A stretch of 64,000 nt of DNA from assembly GCF_044891285.1 (NCBI RefSeq), contig NZ_JAUIYO010000015.1:1-64000 (forward strand), written 5' to 3'. This document shows positions 1 through 6,933 of the stretch, piece by piece. Source of the stretch: Pseudobacillus lumedeiriae (GTDB lineage: Bacteria > Bacillota > Bacilli > Bacillales > Domibacillaceae). How positions within the stretch are numbered: the first letter of the stretch is position 1; each line of letters begins with the position of its first letter. Under the pieces are notes generated by a model. The model worked only from the letters and a program-made list of their open reading frames with translations, made no database searches and was not told where the DNA came from. Made by a program: the position numbers and the translations under genes.

Positions 1-171
1 ACCGCTAATAATCAAACGAAAATGTTTATTTTGTTCAACGATTCGGCGTTTGAACCCAATGTTCTTTAATATCTGTTTTAGAGAGTTCATAAATGAAATA
101 GAGCTTCCTAAGAAACTAACTACTCTTCTTTCATAGTGTACATAACCATCACCATCAAAATACAAATGTTT
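1..171 (-). pseudogene. LAGLIDADG homing-endonuclease fragment
   Basis: On the minus strand one frame stays open for 57 codons from a TGA at 172-174 to the window edge. It begins KHLYFDGDGYVHYERR and continues with VVSFLGSS, then SLKQILKNIGFKRRIVEQ and FRLIISG. FDGDG followed by GSS, a helix of the type xxLKxILKxxG and a final LIISG is the pattern of one LAGLIDADG half-domain, where the acidic D of FDGDG binds metal. There is no ribosome binding site or good start, and a stop sits directly before the motif, so the piece looks like the decayed tail of a larger gene. It may continue beyond the left edge. Family assignment is by motif only. Confidence 0.5.
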
Positions 172-197
172 TCAAATTATAATCCATAGGGTATAAT
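169..197 (+). promoter_or_regulatory. Candidate sigma-A promoter of the antitoxin RNA
   Basis: TTTTCA (169-174, 4 of 6 consensus positions), a 17-bp spacer and a perfect TATAAT (192-197) predict a start near 204. The transcript would run into the terminator at 305-353, antisense to the 3' part of the holin-like toxin mRNA. Confidence 0.55.
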
Positions 198-218
198 AAC
201 GGTAGAATCACATACATT

Positions 219-256
219 AAAAAAGACCGTTTCGATGCGGGAACATCAAAACGGTC
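219..256 (-). terminator. Terminator of the toxin mRNA
   Basis: Stem arms at 225-232 and 249-256 (GACCGTTT/AAACGGTC, extended by GATG/CATC) are followed on the minus strand by six T (219-224). A closely similar hairpin lies at 5301-5333. Confidence 0.7.
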
Positions 257-304
257 ATACAATAGCAGGTTCCCATTTGGGGATCGACACACAAATAGCA
301 GCTG

Positions 305-353
305 CTAAAACCGCCAAGAGGGTCCAATCTCAAGGGCGGTTTTAGTCTTTTTT
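305..353 (+). terminator. Terminator of the antitoxin RNA
   Basis: Perfect 11-bp arms at 305-315 and 335-345 (CTAAAACCGCC/GGCGGTTTTAG) are followed by TCTTTTTT. The stop codon of the toxin gene on the other strand lies inside the right arm. Confidence 0.75.
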
Positions 354-425
354 ATGAAATGACAGAATTGATACGACAAGACTTGCAAAAGCAAGTACAA
401 TCATTAATGATTCGTATACTGTCAT
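342..425 (-). CDS. Holin-like type I toxin peptide
   Basis: A 27-residue peptide starting MTVYESLMIVLAFASLVVS and ending LSFHKKD. It has a single hydrophobic membrane segment (residues 5-22) and a charged tail. An N-terminal MTxYESLxxxxxFASL and a terminal SFHxK are typical of the putative holin-like toxins (Hol_Tox family) of Bacillus and Enterococcus. The start is set by a very strong GGAGGTGAT about 7 nt upstream. When overproduced, peptides of this family act on the membrane. Convergent transcription with a predicted antisense RNA supports a type I toxin-antitoxin pair. Confidence 0.75.
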   Translation of the reverse strand: MTVYESLMIVLAFASLVVSILSFHKKD

Positions 426-501
426 ATGGCATCACCTCCCTCCTATAAAAATGGAGGAGTATGCCGGCCACCCTTGAGAAAACCTATACTATTGTTCTTA
501 T

Positions 502-510
502 ATTATATCA
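502..510 (-). promoter_or_regulatory. Extended -10 promoter of the toxin gene
   Basis: On the minus strand TGATATAAT is a perfect extended -10 element, about 77 nt upstream of the toxin start. No convincing -35 is present at 16-18 bp, as is common for extended -10 promoters. Confidence 0.45.
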
Positions 511-762
511 TTTTTCAGAAAGAACGTTTATTTCTAAAAAATTAACTTTGAAATTTCGAACGCTTTTTTATGTAATCTCAAACTTTTTATAGCTCGCCTG
601 AAAGCAGATGATGTTACCTATATTCTATCCCGCTCCTCTTCGAATATTCAGAATGGTCTGTATTTATTCGGAGTTTATAAAGTCTCTTCTATAGACAGCG
701 AATCAGTATAGTACTCATAAAAAAATGAATACTATACTCGAAAGCAAAAAGGAGTGATCTTA

Positions 763-1008
763 ATGGCCATGTGCCCTTTATGTAACTCATTTAAAGTATT
801 AGAAAAGTACTGTCCAGAATGCAGCTGTCGATTAGATGATTCAGGAAAGGTATCTGATTTTTTAGACCCTTATGGCCATTATAACGATAACGAAACAGTG
901 AAAATGGGTGATGGTTATCCCAATACCGCAAAGGATCAGATTTGCCCGCATTTAATGTACTGTCAGCATTGTGGATATAATCAGGTGGAGTTCATTAAAG
1001 AAGAATAA
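763..1008 (+). CDS. Small cysteine-rich zinc-ribbon-like protein
   Basis: This 81-residue protein carries cysteine pairs typical of zinc binding: CPLC near the N-terminus, CPECSC around residue 20, and CPHLMYCQHC near the C-terminus. It is soluble, with no signal peptide or membrane segment. ATG at 763 is chosen because GGAG lies 8 nt upstream; a GTG at 754 in the same frame overlaps that site. I recognise it only as a conserved-looking Bacillaceae small metal-binding protein of unknown role. It stands alone, with a strong hairpin behind it. Confidence 0.7.
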   Translation: MAMCPLCNSFKVLEKYCPECSCRLDDSGKVSDFLDPYGHYNDNETVKMGDGYPNTAKDQICPHLMYCQHCGYNQVEFIKEE

Positions 1009-1014
1009 CGGAAA

Positions 1015-1040
1015 AGGCTGCCGAGAAATCTCGACAGCCT
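1015..1040. terminator. Bidirectional terminator
   Basis: AGGCTG plus CGAGA pairs with TCG plus CAGCCT. On the minus strand the stem is followed by TTTTCC, so it ends the lipoprotein gene at 1048-2010. It can also end the zinc-ribbon gene. Confidence 0.6.
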
Positions 1041-1047
1041 AAGAGTA

Positions 1048-2010
1048 TTATTGAACGTTGTTTCCCTTTCGTTTGATCCACCCATTTTGCACACTATGAT
1101 GAAAGTTCTCATCAGCATATGTAACGAAAAAGCGGCTCGTGTGACTATTTTGTTCATTCTCATTAAAGATTAATAATTGTTGATTATCAGGATTATACAA
1201 ATAATTAGAGCCTTCATCGTCCATATAATACTCACCATCAAAATCCTCGGCAATGGCCGCTTTTAATTCGTCCACATTCGCTTCTGTATGGATGGATTCA
1301 ACTTTATTGCCAGCATAGGATATTAATAGATTTTTACTTCGATAGTCTTGAATCCATTCGTAGAAGCCTTCTTCATCAGGGCCTTCATAATCAGGATTTC
1401 CAACCATTCTTTTTGCTTTGGATGGCGCATCCCCTAATGAAATCCCATACATGCTAAATTCACCATTATTGAATGCCAAAAATGGTGGAGTGGTAATAGA
1501 ATCTAGTTTTTTGTACTCTCCATTTAAATACACTTGGGGAGTATGGCAGCTCTCGTTCTCAAACGTAACCGTTATAGTTGATCCCCTTTTTTCCATCATT
1601 CCGCCGCATTCTTCAAGCAGGCTGCTCGTAAATTCAACTTTATCGCCCTTGATGATCCCTGTTCCTTCGAATGAATTGGCATAGGAGTTGTTATTATTCG
1701 GATTAACCCTAGTTCCTCCTAGCGTATAGGTAATCTGATTCTCTTCACCCTGTTCGATTTGTAATTGACCGAGGTGATCATCACTTAAAAAGATCCATTG
1801 TCCGTCCCAAGAACGATCTTCATTTTTCTGTGCGTCCACTGGTTTAAGTGCAGTCTTTTTTTCATTAGCTTGTCCACTAGTCTGTTCGTTCACCTTTTCA
1901 CTTGCTTGTTCATGGTTTACTTCCTTTTCCTTGGACACAACTTGACTCGAACACCCGGCTATCATAAAAATAGATGTGATCGTGATGATGGATGTCATGA
2001 ATTTGTGCAT
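1048..2010 (-). CDS. Secreted lipoprotein of unknown function
   Basis: The protein has 320 residues with a lipoprotein signal peptide (hydrophobic residues 5-17, lipobox IAGC with Cys about residue 20). A low-complexity linker rich in E, K, N and Q follows (residues 25-60). A central stretch (about 70-175) contains SWDGQWIF and reads like a beta-rich domain. A C-terminal region (about 180-310) contains a FSMYGISLGD segment like those of Bacillus DUF4309-type lipoproteins. AGGAG sits before the ATG. It would be anchored to the outer face of the membrane. No function can be assigned. Confidence 0.75.
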   Translation of the reverse strand: MHKFMTSIITITSIFMIAGCSSQVVSKEKEVNHEQASEKVNEQTSGQANEKKTALKPVDAQKNEDRSWDGQWIFLSDDHLGQLQIEQGEENQITYTLGGTRVNPNNNNSYANSFEGTGIIKGDKVEFTSSLLEECGGMMEKRGSTITVTFENESCHTPQVYLNGEYKKLDSITTPPFLAFNNGEFSMYGISLGDAPSKAKRMVGNPDYEGPDEEGFYEWIQDYRSKNLLISYAGNKVESIHTEANVDELKAAIAEDFDGEYYMDDEGSNYLYNPDNQQLLIFNENEQNSHTSRFFVTYADENFHHSVQNGWIKRKGNNVQ

Positions 2011-2193
2011 TTGCCGCTCTCCTCACTATGAACTATTTCTAAATAAGATATAAAGAACTTGAAAAACCGCTTTTTGAAAAAGTCAGCCATTCCTTTATAT
2101 ATATCGGTCTTATTTCTTAGTTATTTAGAGAGGGATTAGTTATAATGTCAGGCAGCTTCTGATCTAAAATCATTATTCCGAGCAATATGAGAC

Positions 2194-2239
2194 AAAGCAC
2201 AACGAGCGGCCTTGGAGTAGGATGGTCGTTGTGCTTTTT
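2194..2239 (+). terminator. Strong hairpin with T-run
   Basis: Arms AAAGCACAACGA and TCGTTGTGCTTT enclose a ~20-nt loop and are followed by TTTTA on the plus strand. On the minus strand the trailing T-run is weaker (TTTGTCT). It lies just past the stop of the small gene at 2269-2397 and probably serves that gene. Confidence 0.6.
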
Positions 2240-2268
2240 ATCGATTCGTCTATTCTTCTTTTAGTCGT

Positions 2269-2397
2269 CTATCGTTTCTTTTTATGCCGGGCAGATGATG
2301 CGGTTCTTTCCCCGGTTTCTATATTCGTCGTGCCTTGTCCTTTTACATCTGATGAGCCTAGTTCTGATTTGGATGGATCTTTTTTACGTTTTCCCAT
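2269..2397 (-). CDS. YuzL-like small spore-associated peptide
   Basis: The peptide has 42 residues, starts MGKRKKDPSKSELGSSDVKG and ends in a run of basic residues (RHKKKR). It is very hydrophilic. The opening M-x-K-x-K-K-x-P-S-K followed by an S-x-V-K-G segment resembles the YuzL family of short Bacillus proteins. GGAGGTGAT lies 7 nt before the ATG. Size and composition are those of minor small acid-soluble spore proteins. The family match is from memory of the motif and should be checked with a profile search. Confidence 0.6.
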   Translation of the reverse strand: MGKRKKDPSKSELGSSDVKGQGTTNIETGERTASSARHKKKR

Positions 2398-2559
2398 GTT
2401 TATCACCTCCTTCTTTACTGTTTCAATTCGTCCCGCTTTTTATTCTCTAGAAAATGCGGAATAAAAAGCGGTTGAAAAGGCAATCTATAAATTGAAACTC
2501 TCATCAGCGAGCGGCTCATTGCCCGCTGATGCAAGACCAATTTAAGGAGGCGTTACTGA

Positions 2560-2814
2560 ATGACGAAAAAGGTTGCAGTGGAACAGTCACTCACAAATGT
2601 AACTGAAGCTCTTCGAGGAAAAGGCTATGAGGTCGTTGATTTACAGTCAGCCGCAGACATACAAAACACACAGAATTGCTCTGTGTATGTTGTGTCTGGA
2701 ATGGATTCAAATATGATGGGAATCCATGATACTTCAACGAAAGCTCCGATCATTGAAGCGACCGGTATGTCAGCTGATGAAATTTGCCGGGAAGTAGAAG
2801 AAAGAATGCATTAA
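2560..2814 (+). CDS. ykuS: UPF0180 family protein (YkuS)
   Basis: This 84-residue protein matches the YkuS/UPF0180 pattern: an N-terminal segment EQSLTNV, then GYEVVDL, the hallmark VVSGMDSNMMGIHDTSTKAPII, and a C-terminal G-M-S-A-D-E-I-C helix. It is cytosolic and of unknown function, and is found across Bacillaceae. The start has AAGGAGGCG at good spacing. It is a single gene with its own terminator at 2821-2861. Confidence 0.88.
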   Translation: MTKKVAVEQSLTNVTEALRGKGYEVVDLQSAADIQNTQNCSVYVVSGMDSNMMGIHDTSTKAPIIEATGMSADEICREVEERMH

Positions 2815-2820
2815 TCTATA

Positions 2821-2861
2821 AAGCCGGGTTCAACAATTGTCAGGAACCCGGTTTCTTTTTT
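2821..2861 (+). terminator. Terminator of ykuS
   Basis: Arms AAGCCGGGTTC and GAACCCGGTTT around a 12-nt loop are followed by CTTTTTTG. Confidence 0.85.
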
Positions 2862-3057
2862 GTTTGTTATATAATTAGTTTTTAAACATAATTTTTTTAG
2901 GAATAAATGAAAAAAAACACGGGTTTATACTCGGTTTTTGTTATATGAGAATAATTTTAGATCGTTAATTTTCAGGTTTTTAAATGAAACAAAAGAGGCA
3001 TAGTTTCATACACAGTAAGAGCAGCCCTGTCTCAGAGCTGCCCATGGAAGTTTCATT

Positions 3058-3282
3058 TTATAATAATGAACGTTCTTCGTCGATTTCTCTGCGGAAGTTT
3101 TCCACACTTTCTAATCGGTTCTCATTTAATGATTTCAGCTTCTCTCTTTGTGCAATACTTTCGGCATGCTGCATGGATTCCTCTGTCTCCTTAGCATTAG
3201 CCAGTGTGTTGTCAATCATCTGTTCCATTTGTTTTATTTTCGTCTGATGTGCACGTTTGTTTTGTTCAGAATGGTTGCTCAT
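3058..3282 (-). CDS. tlp: Small acid-soluble spore protein Tlp
   Basis: The protein has 74 residues, starts MSNHSEQNKR and is highly charged and helical. It keeps the Tlp signature: a KxxQMxxMIxNTxxN segment near residues 20-30 and the C-terminal pattern KxxNENRxESVExFRREIxDE. Tlp is a minor spore-core protein made in the forespore. The ATG at 3282 is preferred over the longer frame because GGAGGATAT lies immediately upstream. It is a single gene upstream of pepF's 3' end. Confidence 0.82.
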   Translation of the reverse strand: MSNHSEQNKRAHQTKIKQMEQMIDNTLANAKETEESMQHAESIAQREKLKSLNENRLESVENFRREIDEERSLL

Positions 3283-3414
3283 TTGATATCCTCCCGTCAA
3301 ATATAATAAGGTCGTTTCCCCATTGCTCGGGATTCGGACTAGCCGGGTTCATCATCCCCTAAAGCTAATATGCCCTGAAGCGGGAGAGATATTTATTAGA
3401 AAATTTTTCTGATC

Positions 3415-5202
3415 TTAAAGCTTTACGAATTCGTCCACTAGCTCTCCAAATCGTTTTAATGAATTTTCTATCGGAAGCGGAGTTGTTAAGTCTACACCAG
3501 TCTTTTTCAGCAATTCGAGCGGATAATCGGAACTGCCGCTCTTCAGAAATTCCAAGTAAGAGTTCAGCGTCTCTCTGTCCCCCTCGAGAATCTTAGTTGC
3601 CAGATGGATCGCTGAAGCAAAGCCAGTAGCATATTTATACACGTAAAAAGGCCGGTAAAAGTGCGGGATCCTAGACCATCCGAATTTCACTTCTTCATCC
3701 AGCGTAATGACATCCCCGTGGTACTCTTTAAATAGTGACTCGTACGTTTGATTGAACACTTCTACATTTAATGGCATTCCTTTTTCAGCCATATCATGTG
3801 TCTTTTTCTCAAATTCTGCAAACATGACTTGAGTAAAGAATGTTCCTTTAAATTGATCGATAAAATGATTGAGCAGATGTTGATGAACATCCGCATCTTT
3901 TTCGTGTTTCAGCAAATAATTAATTAATAATACTTCATTCACTGTTGAAGCCACTTCTGCTACAAAGATGCTATAACGAGCGGAAATTTGCGGCTGGTGT
4001 TGCGAACTCAGCGTGCTGTGGACACCGTGTCCGCATTCGTGAACTAACGTGAATAGGCTGTCTAAATTATCTTGGTGGTTTAACAGAATGAACGGATGAA
4101 CGCCATATATGCCAAGGTTGTAGGCGCCTGACCGCTTTCCAGGTGTTTCACGAACGTCAATATATCGGCCGTCTTTAAACTGATGTAAAATACTTACATA
4201 GTTCTCTCCAAGAGGCGACAATGCCTTGCACATCGTTTCAAAAGCCTCTTCATAAGAAATCACAGGTTTGACTCCAGCGACGAGCGGAACACTCATATCA
4301 TATTGCCGAAGCTCATCTAACTGCAGTTTTTCCTTGCGAATCTGATTATACCGATGAAGCGGAGCGAGATTATTTTTTGTTGTATGAATGAGGTTTTCGT
4401 ATACTTCTTTCGGTACTTGGTCGCCAAATAACGCTTTTTCCAATGCGGAAGGATAGTTGCGAATGTTGGCTGTTGTGACGTTATTTTTAATTGCTGCTGA
4501 AAGGGTTGAAGCAATGGAATTCTTTAGTTGTACGTATGGCTGATAATACGCTTTGTAAGCTTCCCTGCGTTTATCGCGGTCTTCATCTTCAATTAATTTA
4601 GTATACATTCCTCTTGTGAGCTCTACCTTTTCTCCATTTTCTCCGGTCACTTCACCAAACTTGATATCAGCATTATTGATCATGCCGAACGTATGGCTGG
4701 GAACAGAGAGAGCCTCCCCCAGCTGAGACAGGATCGCTTCTTGTTCCTTGCTTAATACATGCGGCTTGTAGCGGAATGAATCAATTAAGTCTTCTTCAAA
4801 GTAGGATAACCCTTCTTCTTCGGCGATATATCCCTTTAATGTTTCCTCATCTAAACTTAATAAGTAAGGCATGAAAAAGGATGTGGACGCACTTACTTTC
4901 ACACTAAGCTGCTTGGCCCGGTCTAATAACGACTGTGAGCTTGTTTCCTTCGTATTTTCATCTGTTTTCAACATCGCATAAGCGTACACTTTGTTGAGAA
5001 TGAAAGATAATTCTTCTCTTTGTTTAAGGTATTGACATAACGAGCGCCCATCGTGAATATTCCCATCAAATTGCTTTAATGTTTCTGCCATTGCTTCAAT
5101 CTGCCGGTAATCCCCCTCCCAATTTTCAAGGTCAGCATATATATCCGCCAAATTCCACTTTTCATGTGTTGGAACGTCATTTCTATTTGTGTATGTCACC
5201 AT
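3415..5202 (-). CDS. pepF: Oligoendopeptidase F (M3 family)
   Basis: This 595-residue cytosolic zinc metallopeptidase cleaves oligopeptides. The zinc motif HECGH lies near residue 386, with the downstream Glu ligand expected in the AEVASTVNE segment. Length fits the PepF family (about 600). The N-terminal helical lobe carries the typical W-x-L-x-D-I-Y opening. AAAGGAGTC precedes the ATG. No signal peptide is present. The gene stands alone. No clear terminator was seen in the 114 bp after it. Confidence 0.93.
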   Translation of the reverse strand: MVTYTNRNDVPTHEKWNLADIYADLENWEGDYRQIEAMAETLKQFDGNIHDGRSLCQYLKQREELSFILNKVYAYAMLKTDENTKETSSQSLLDRAKQLSVKVSASTSFFMPYLLSLDEETLKGYIAEEEGLSYFEEDLIDSFRYKPHVLSKEQEAILSQLGEALSVPSHTFGMINNADIKFGEVTGENGEKVELTRGMYTKLIEDEDRDKRREAYKAYYQPYVQLKNSIASTLSAAIKNNVTTANIRNYPSALEKALFGDQVPKEVYENLIHTTKNNLAPLHRYNQIRKEKLQLDELRQYDMSVPLVAGVKPVISYEEAFETMCKALSPLGENYVSILHQFKDGRYIDVRETPGKRSGAYNLGIYGVHPFILLNHQDNLDSLFTLVHECGHGVHSTLSSQHQPQISARYSIFVAEVASTVNEVLLINYLLKHEKDADVHQHLLNHFIDQFKGTFFTQVMFAEFEKKTHDMAEKGMPLNVEVFNQTYESLFKEYHGDVITLDEEVKFGWSRIPHFYRPFYVYKYATGFASAIHLATKILEGDRETLNSYLEFLKSGSSDYPLELLKKTGVDLTTPLPIENSLKRFGELVDEFVKL

Positions 5203-5295
5203 CGCAAAGACTCCTTTGTTTAGTTAATGTAAATAGGGATGCCTACTAAATATATTCTAAAGACCGCCCCCTAAACCCTTTAACAGAACGTATAT

Positions 5296-5333
5296 AAAAA
5301 ACCGTTTTCGATGGTAGCCGCATCAAAAACGGT
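5296..5333 (-). terminator. Minus-strand hairpin with T-run, similar to 219-256
   Basis: Arms ACCGTTTT-GATG and CATC-AAAAACGGT form a stem followed on the minus strand by six T. No minus-strand gene ends nearby: the next upstream one is more than 1.5 kb away. It may stop antisense transcription, or be a dispersed hairpin related to 219-256. Confidence 0.5.
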
Positions 5334-5420
5334 AATAGATTTTTCTTCTGTTGTCATCACTAAGCTGATTACTAAGAATATAGTATTAAAGGAGTGATCA
5401 TTGACGCAGGAGGGATCAAC

Positions 5421-6833
5421 ATGAATATACATATCGTTCGAAGGGGCGATAGTTTATGGAAAGTAGCACAGCAGTATCATACGAGTGTTCAGCAGATAGC
5501 TGCAGTGAATGGGCTGGACCGTCCAGATGTGCTCGTTATCGGCCAGGCGCTTGTTATTCCTGCTCCTAGTGTGACCCATGTCGTCCAATGGGGGGAAACA
5601 CTTTGGGGAATCTCCCAAAAATATGGAGTGACGGTACAAAGTCTTATGACGGAAAATCAGCTGACCGATGCATCGATGATTTATGCCGGTCAAGTATTGA
5701 ACATCCCGATTACCTATCACATCGTTCAATCAGGCGACACATTGGCAAAGATTGCTGAACGCTACGGAACGACAACAGCGGCCATTCTACGGGTGAATAA
5801 CATCACAAATCCAGAATATATATATGTAGGCCAGATGATTCGAATACCTGAAAGAACAAAACCGATTAAAGAAGTTAATGCTTATATTACTAGGGTAGGC
5901 GAACAAGCCATTCAAGAAATTCAAACCCTGGGAAAATATTTGACGTACCTCTCTCCTTTTACCTACGCAATTAAAGAAGATGGCACTCTTACAACGATGA
6001 AGGAAGCTCCCCTGCTAACAGCAGCTTGGGAACAACAGGTTGCTCCGCTTCTCGTGATTACCAACTTTTCTGCAGGAAAATTCGACTCTGACCTGGCAGC
6101 GACTCTTCTCCGAAACCCAACGCTGCAGGAAACCCTTATCACGAATATGATTCGCATCATTAGGGAAAAAGGCTACGCTGGATTGAATATTGATTTTGAA
6201 TATGTCTATCCTGAGGATCGCGAAAATTATAATGCGTTTTTAAGGAGGGTCGTTGCCCGTTTTCGTCCTCTGGGGCTTTTAGTTTCTACAGCCTTAGCTC
6301 CAAAAGTTCGTGAGGATCAAAGCGGCATTCTATATGAGGCTCATGATTATAAAGCACACGGCGAGATTGTCGATTTTGTCGTATTAATGACTTATGAATG
6401 GGGGTGGGCAGGCGGTCCCCCTTGGGCCATTGCGCCGATTAATCAAGTCAAACGTGTGCTTGATTATGCAGTGACAGTCATTCCGCGCAATAAAATCATG
6501 ATGGGGATGCCGCTGTACGGCCGCGACTGGAAAATACCGTGGGTACAGGGGACCACAGCAAGAACGATCAGCCCTAAAGCGGCAGTGGAGCTGGCGGCGA
6601 AATATGGAGCCGCTATTCAATACAACGAAACGTATCAATCGCCATTTTTCCGGTACACGGACGAAACTGGCCAGCAGCATGAAGTCTGGTTTGAAGATGC
6701 CCGAAGCTCTCAAGCTAAATTTGATGCAGTGAAACAATATGGTCTGCGAGGAGTAAGTTATTGGGTGCTCGGAAGTCCATTTCCACAAAACTGGCCTGTA
6801 CAAGAATGGAACTTTAAGGCTAGAAAAAAATAA
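5421..6833 (+). CDS. sleL: Spore cortex-lytic N-acetylglucosaminidase, SleL/YaaH type, three LysM domains
   Basis: The protein has 470 residues. Three LysM repeats (about 3-46, 51-96 and 98-143) each show the GDxLxxIAxxY and GQxLxIP pattern. A GH18 domain (about 155-465) contains AGLNIDFEYV, whose acidic DxE-type site near residue 260 supplies the catalytic glutamate. Such enzymes cleave cortex peptidoglycan during spore germination. There is no signal peptide, as in YaaH. Known SleL/YaaH proteins usually have two LysM units and about 430 residues, so one extra LysM is present here. ATG at 5421 is chosen for GGAGG 6-7 nt upstream; the frame is open to 5394. Confidence 0.85.
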   Translation: MNIHIVRRGDSLWKVAQQYHTSVQQIAAVNGLDRPDVLVIGQALVIPAPSVTHVVQWGETLWGISQKYGVTVQSLMTENQLTDASMIYAGQVLNIPITYHIVQSGDTLAKIAERYGTTTAAILRVNNITNPEYIYVGQMIRIPERTKPIKEVNAYITRVGEQAIQEIQTLGKYLTYLSPFTYAIKEDGTLTTMKEAPLLTAAWEQQVAPLLVITNFSAGKFDSDLAATLLRNPTLQETLITNMIRIIREKGYAGLNIDFEYVYPEDRENYNAFLRRVVARFRPLGLLVSTALAPKVREDQSGILYEAHDYKAHGEIVDFVVLMTYEWGWAGGPPWAIAPINQVKRVLDYAVTVIPRNKIMMGMPLYGRDWKIPWVQGTTARTISPKAAVELAAKYGAAIQYNETYQSPFFRYTDETGQQHEVWFEDARSSQAKFDAVKQYGLRGVSYWVLGSPFPQNWPVQEWNFKARKK

Positions 6834-6835
6834 CA

Positions 6836-6877
6836 AAAAGGCAGTATCGGCTAAAGCTTTGGCCGATACTGCCTTTT
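6836..6877. terminator. Terminator after sleL
   Basis: A perfect long stem (AAAAAGGCAGTATCGGC and its complement) is followed by TTTTTAT. It can work in both directions. Confidence 0.9.
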
Positions 6878-6933
6878 TATATTTTATAGTTTCTTTCTTC
6901 TTTCTGTGCCATTCATTTTTTTCATGCGGTTCT

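Larger units (their letters stand above)
204..353 (+). ncRNA. Putative antisense antitoxin RNA of a type I toxin system
   Basis: A plus-strand RNA of about 150 nt is predicted between the promoter at 169-197 and the intrinsic terminator at 305-353. No ORF with a ribosome binding site lies in it. It would be complementary to the 3' end of the toxin mRNA, including the last codons and the region down to the toxin's own terminator at 219-256, giving about 135 nt of overlap. This convergent 3'-overlap layout is that of txpA/RatA and bsrG/SR4 in B. subtilis. The layout is seen in the sequence; the RNA itself is inferred. Confidence 0.5.
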
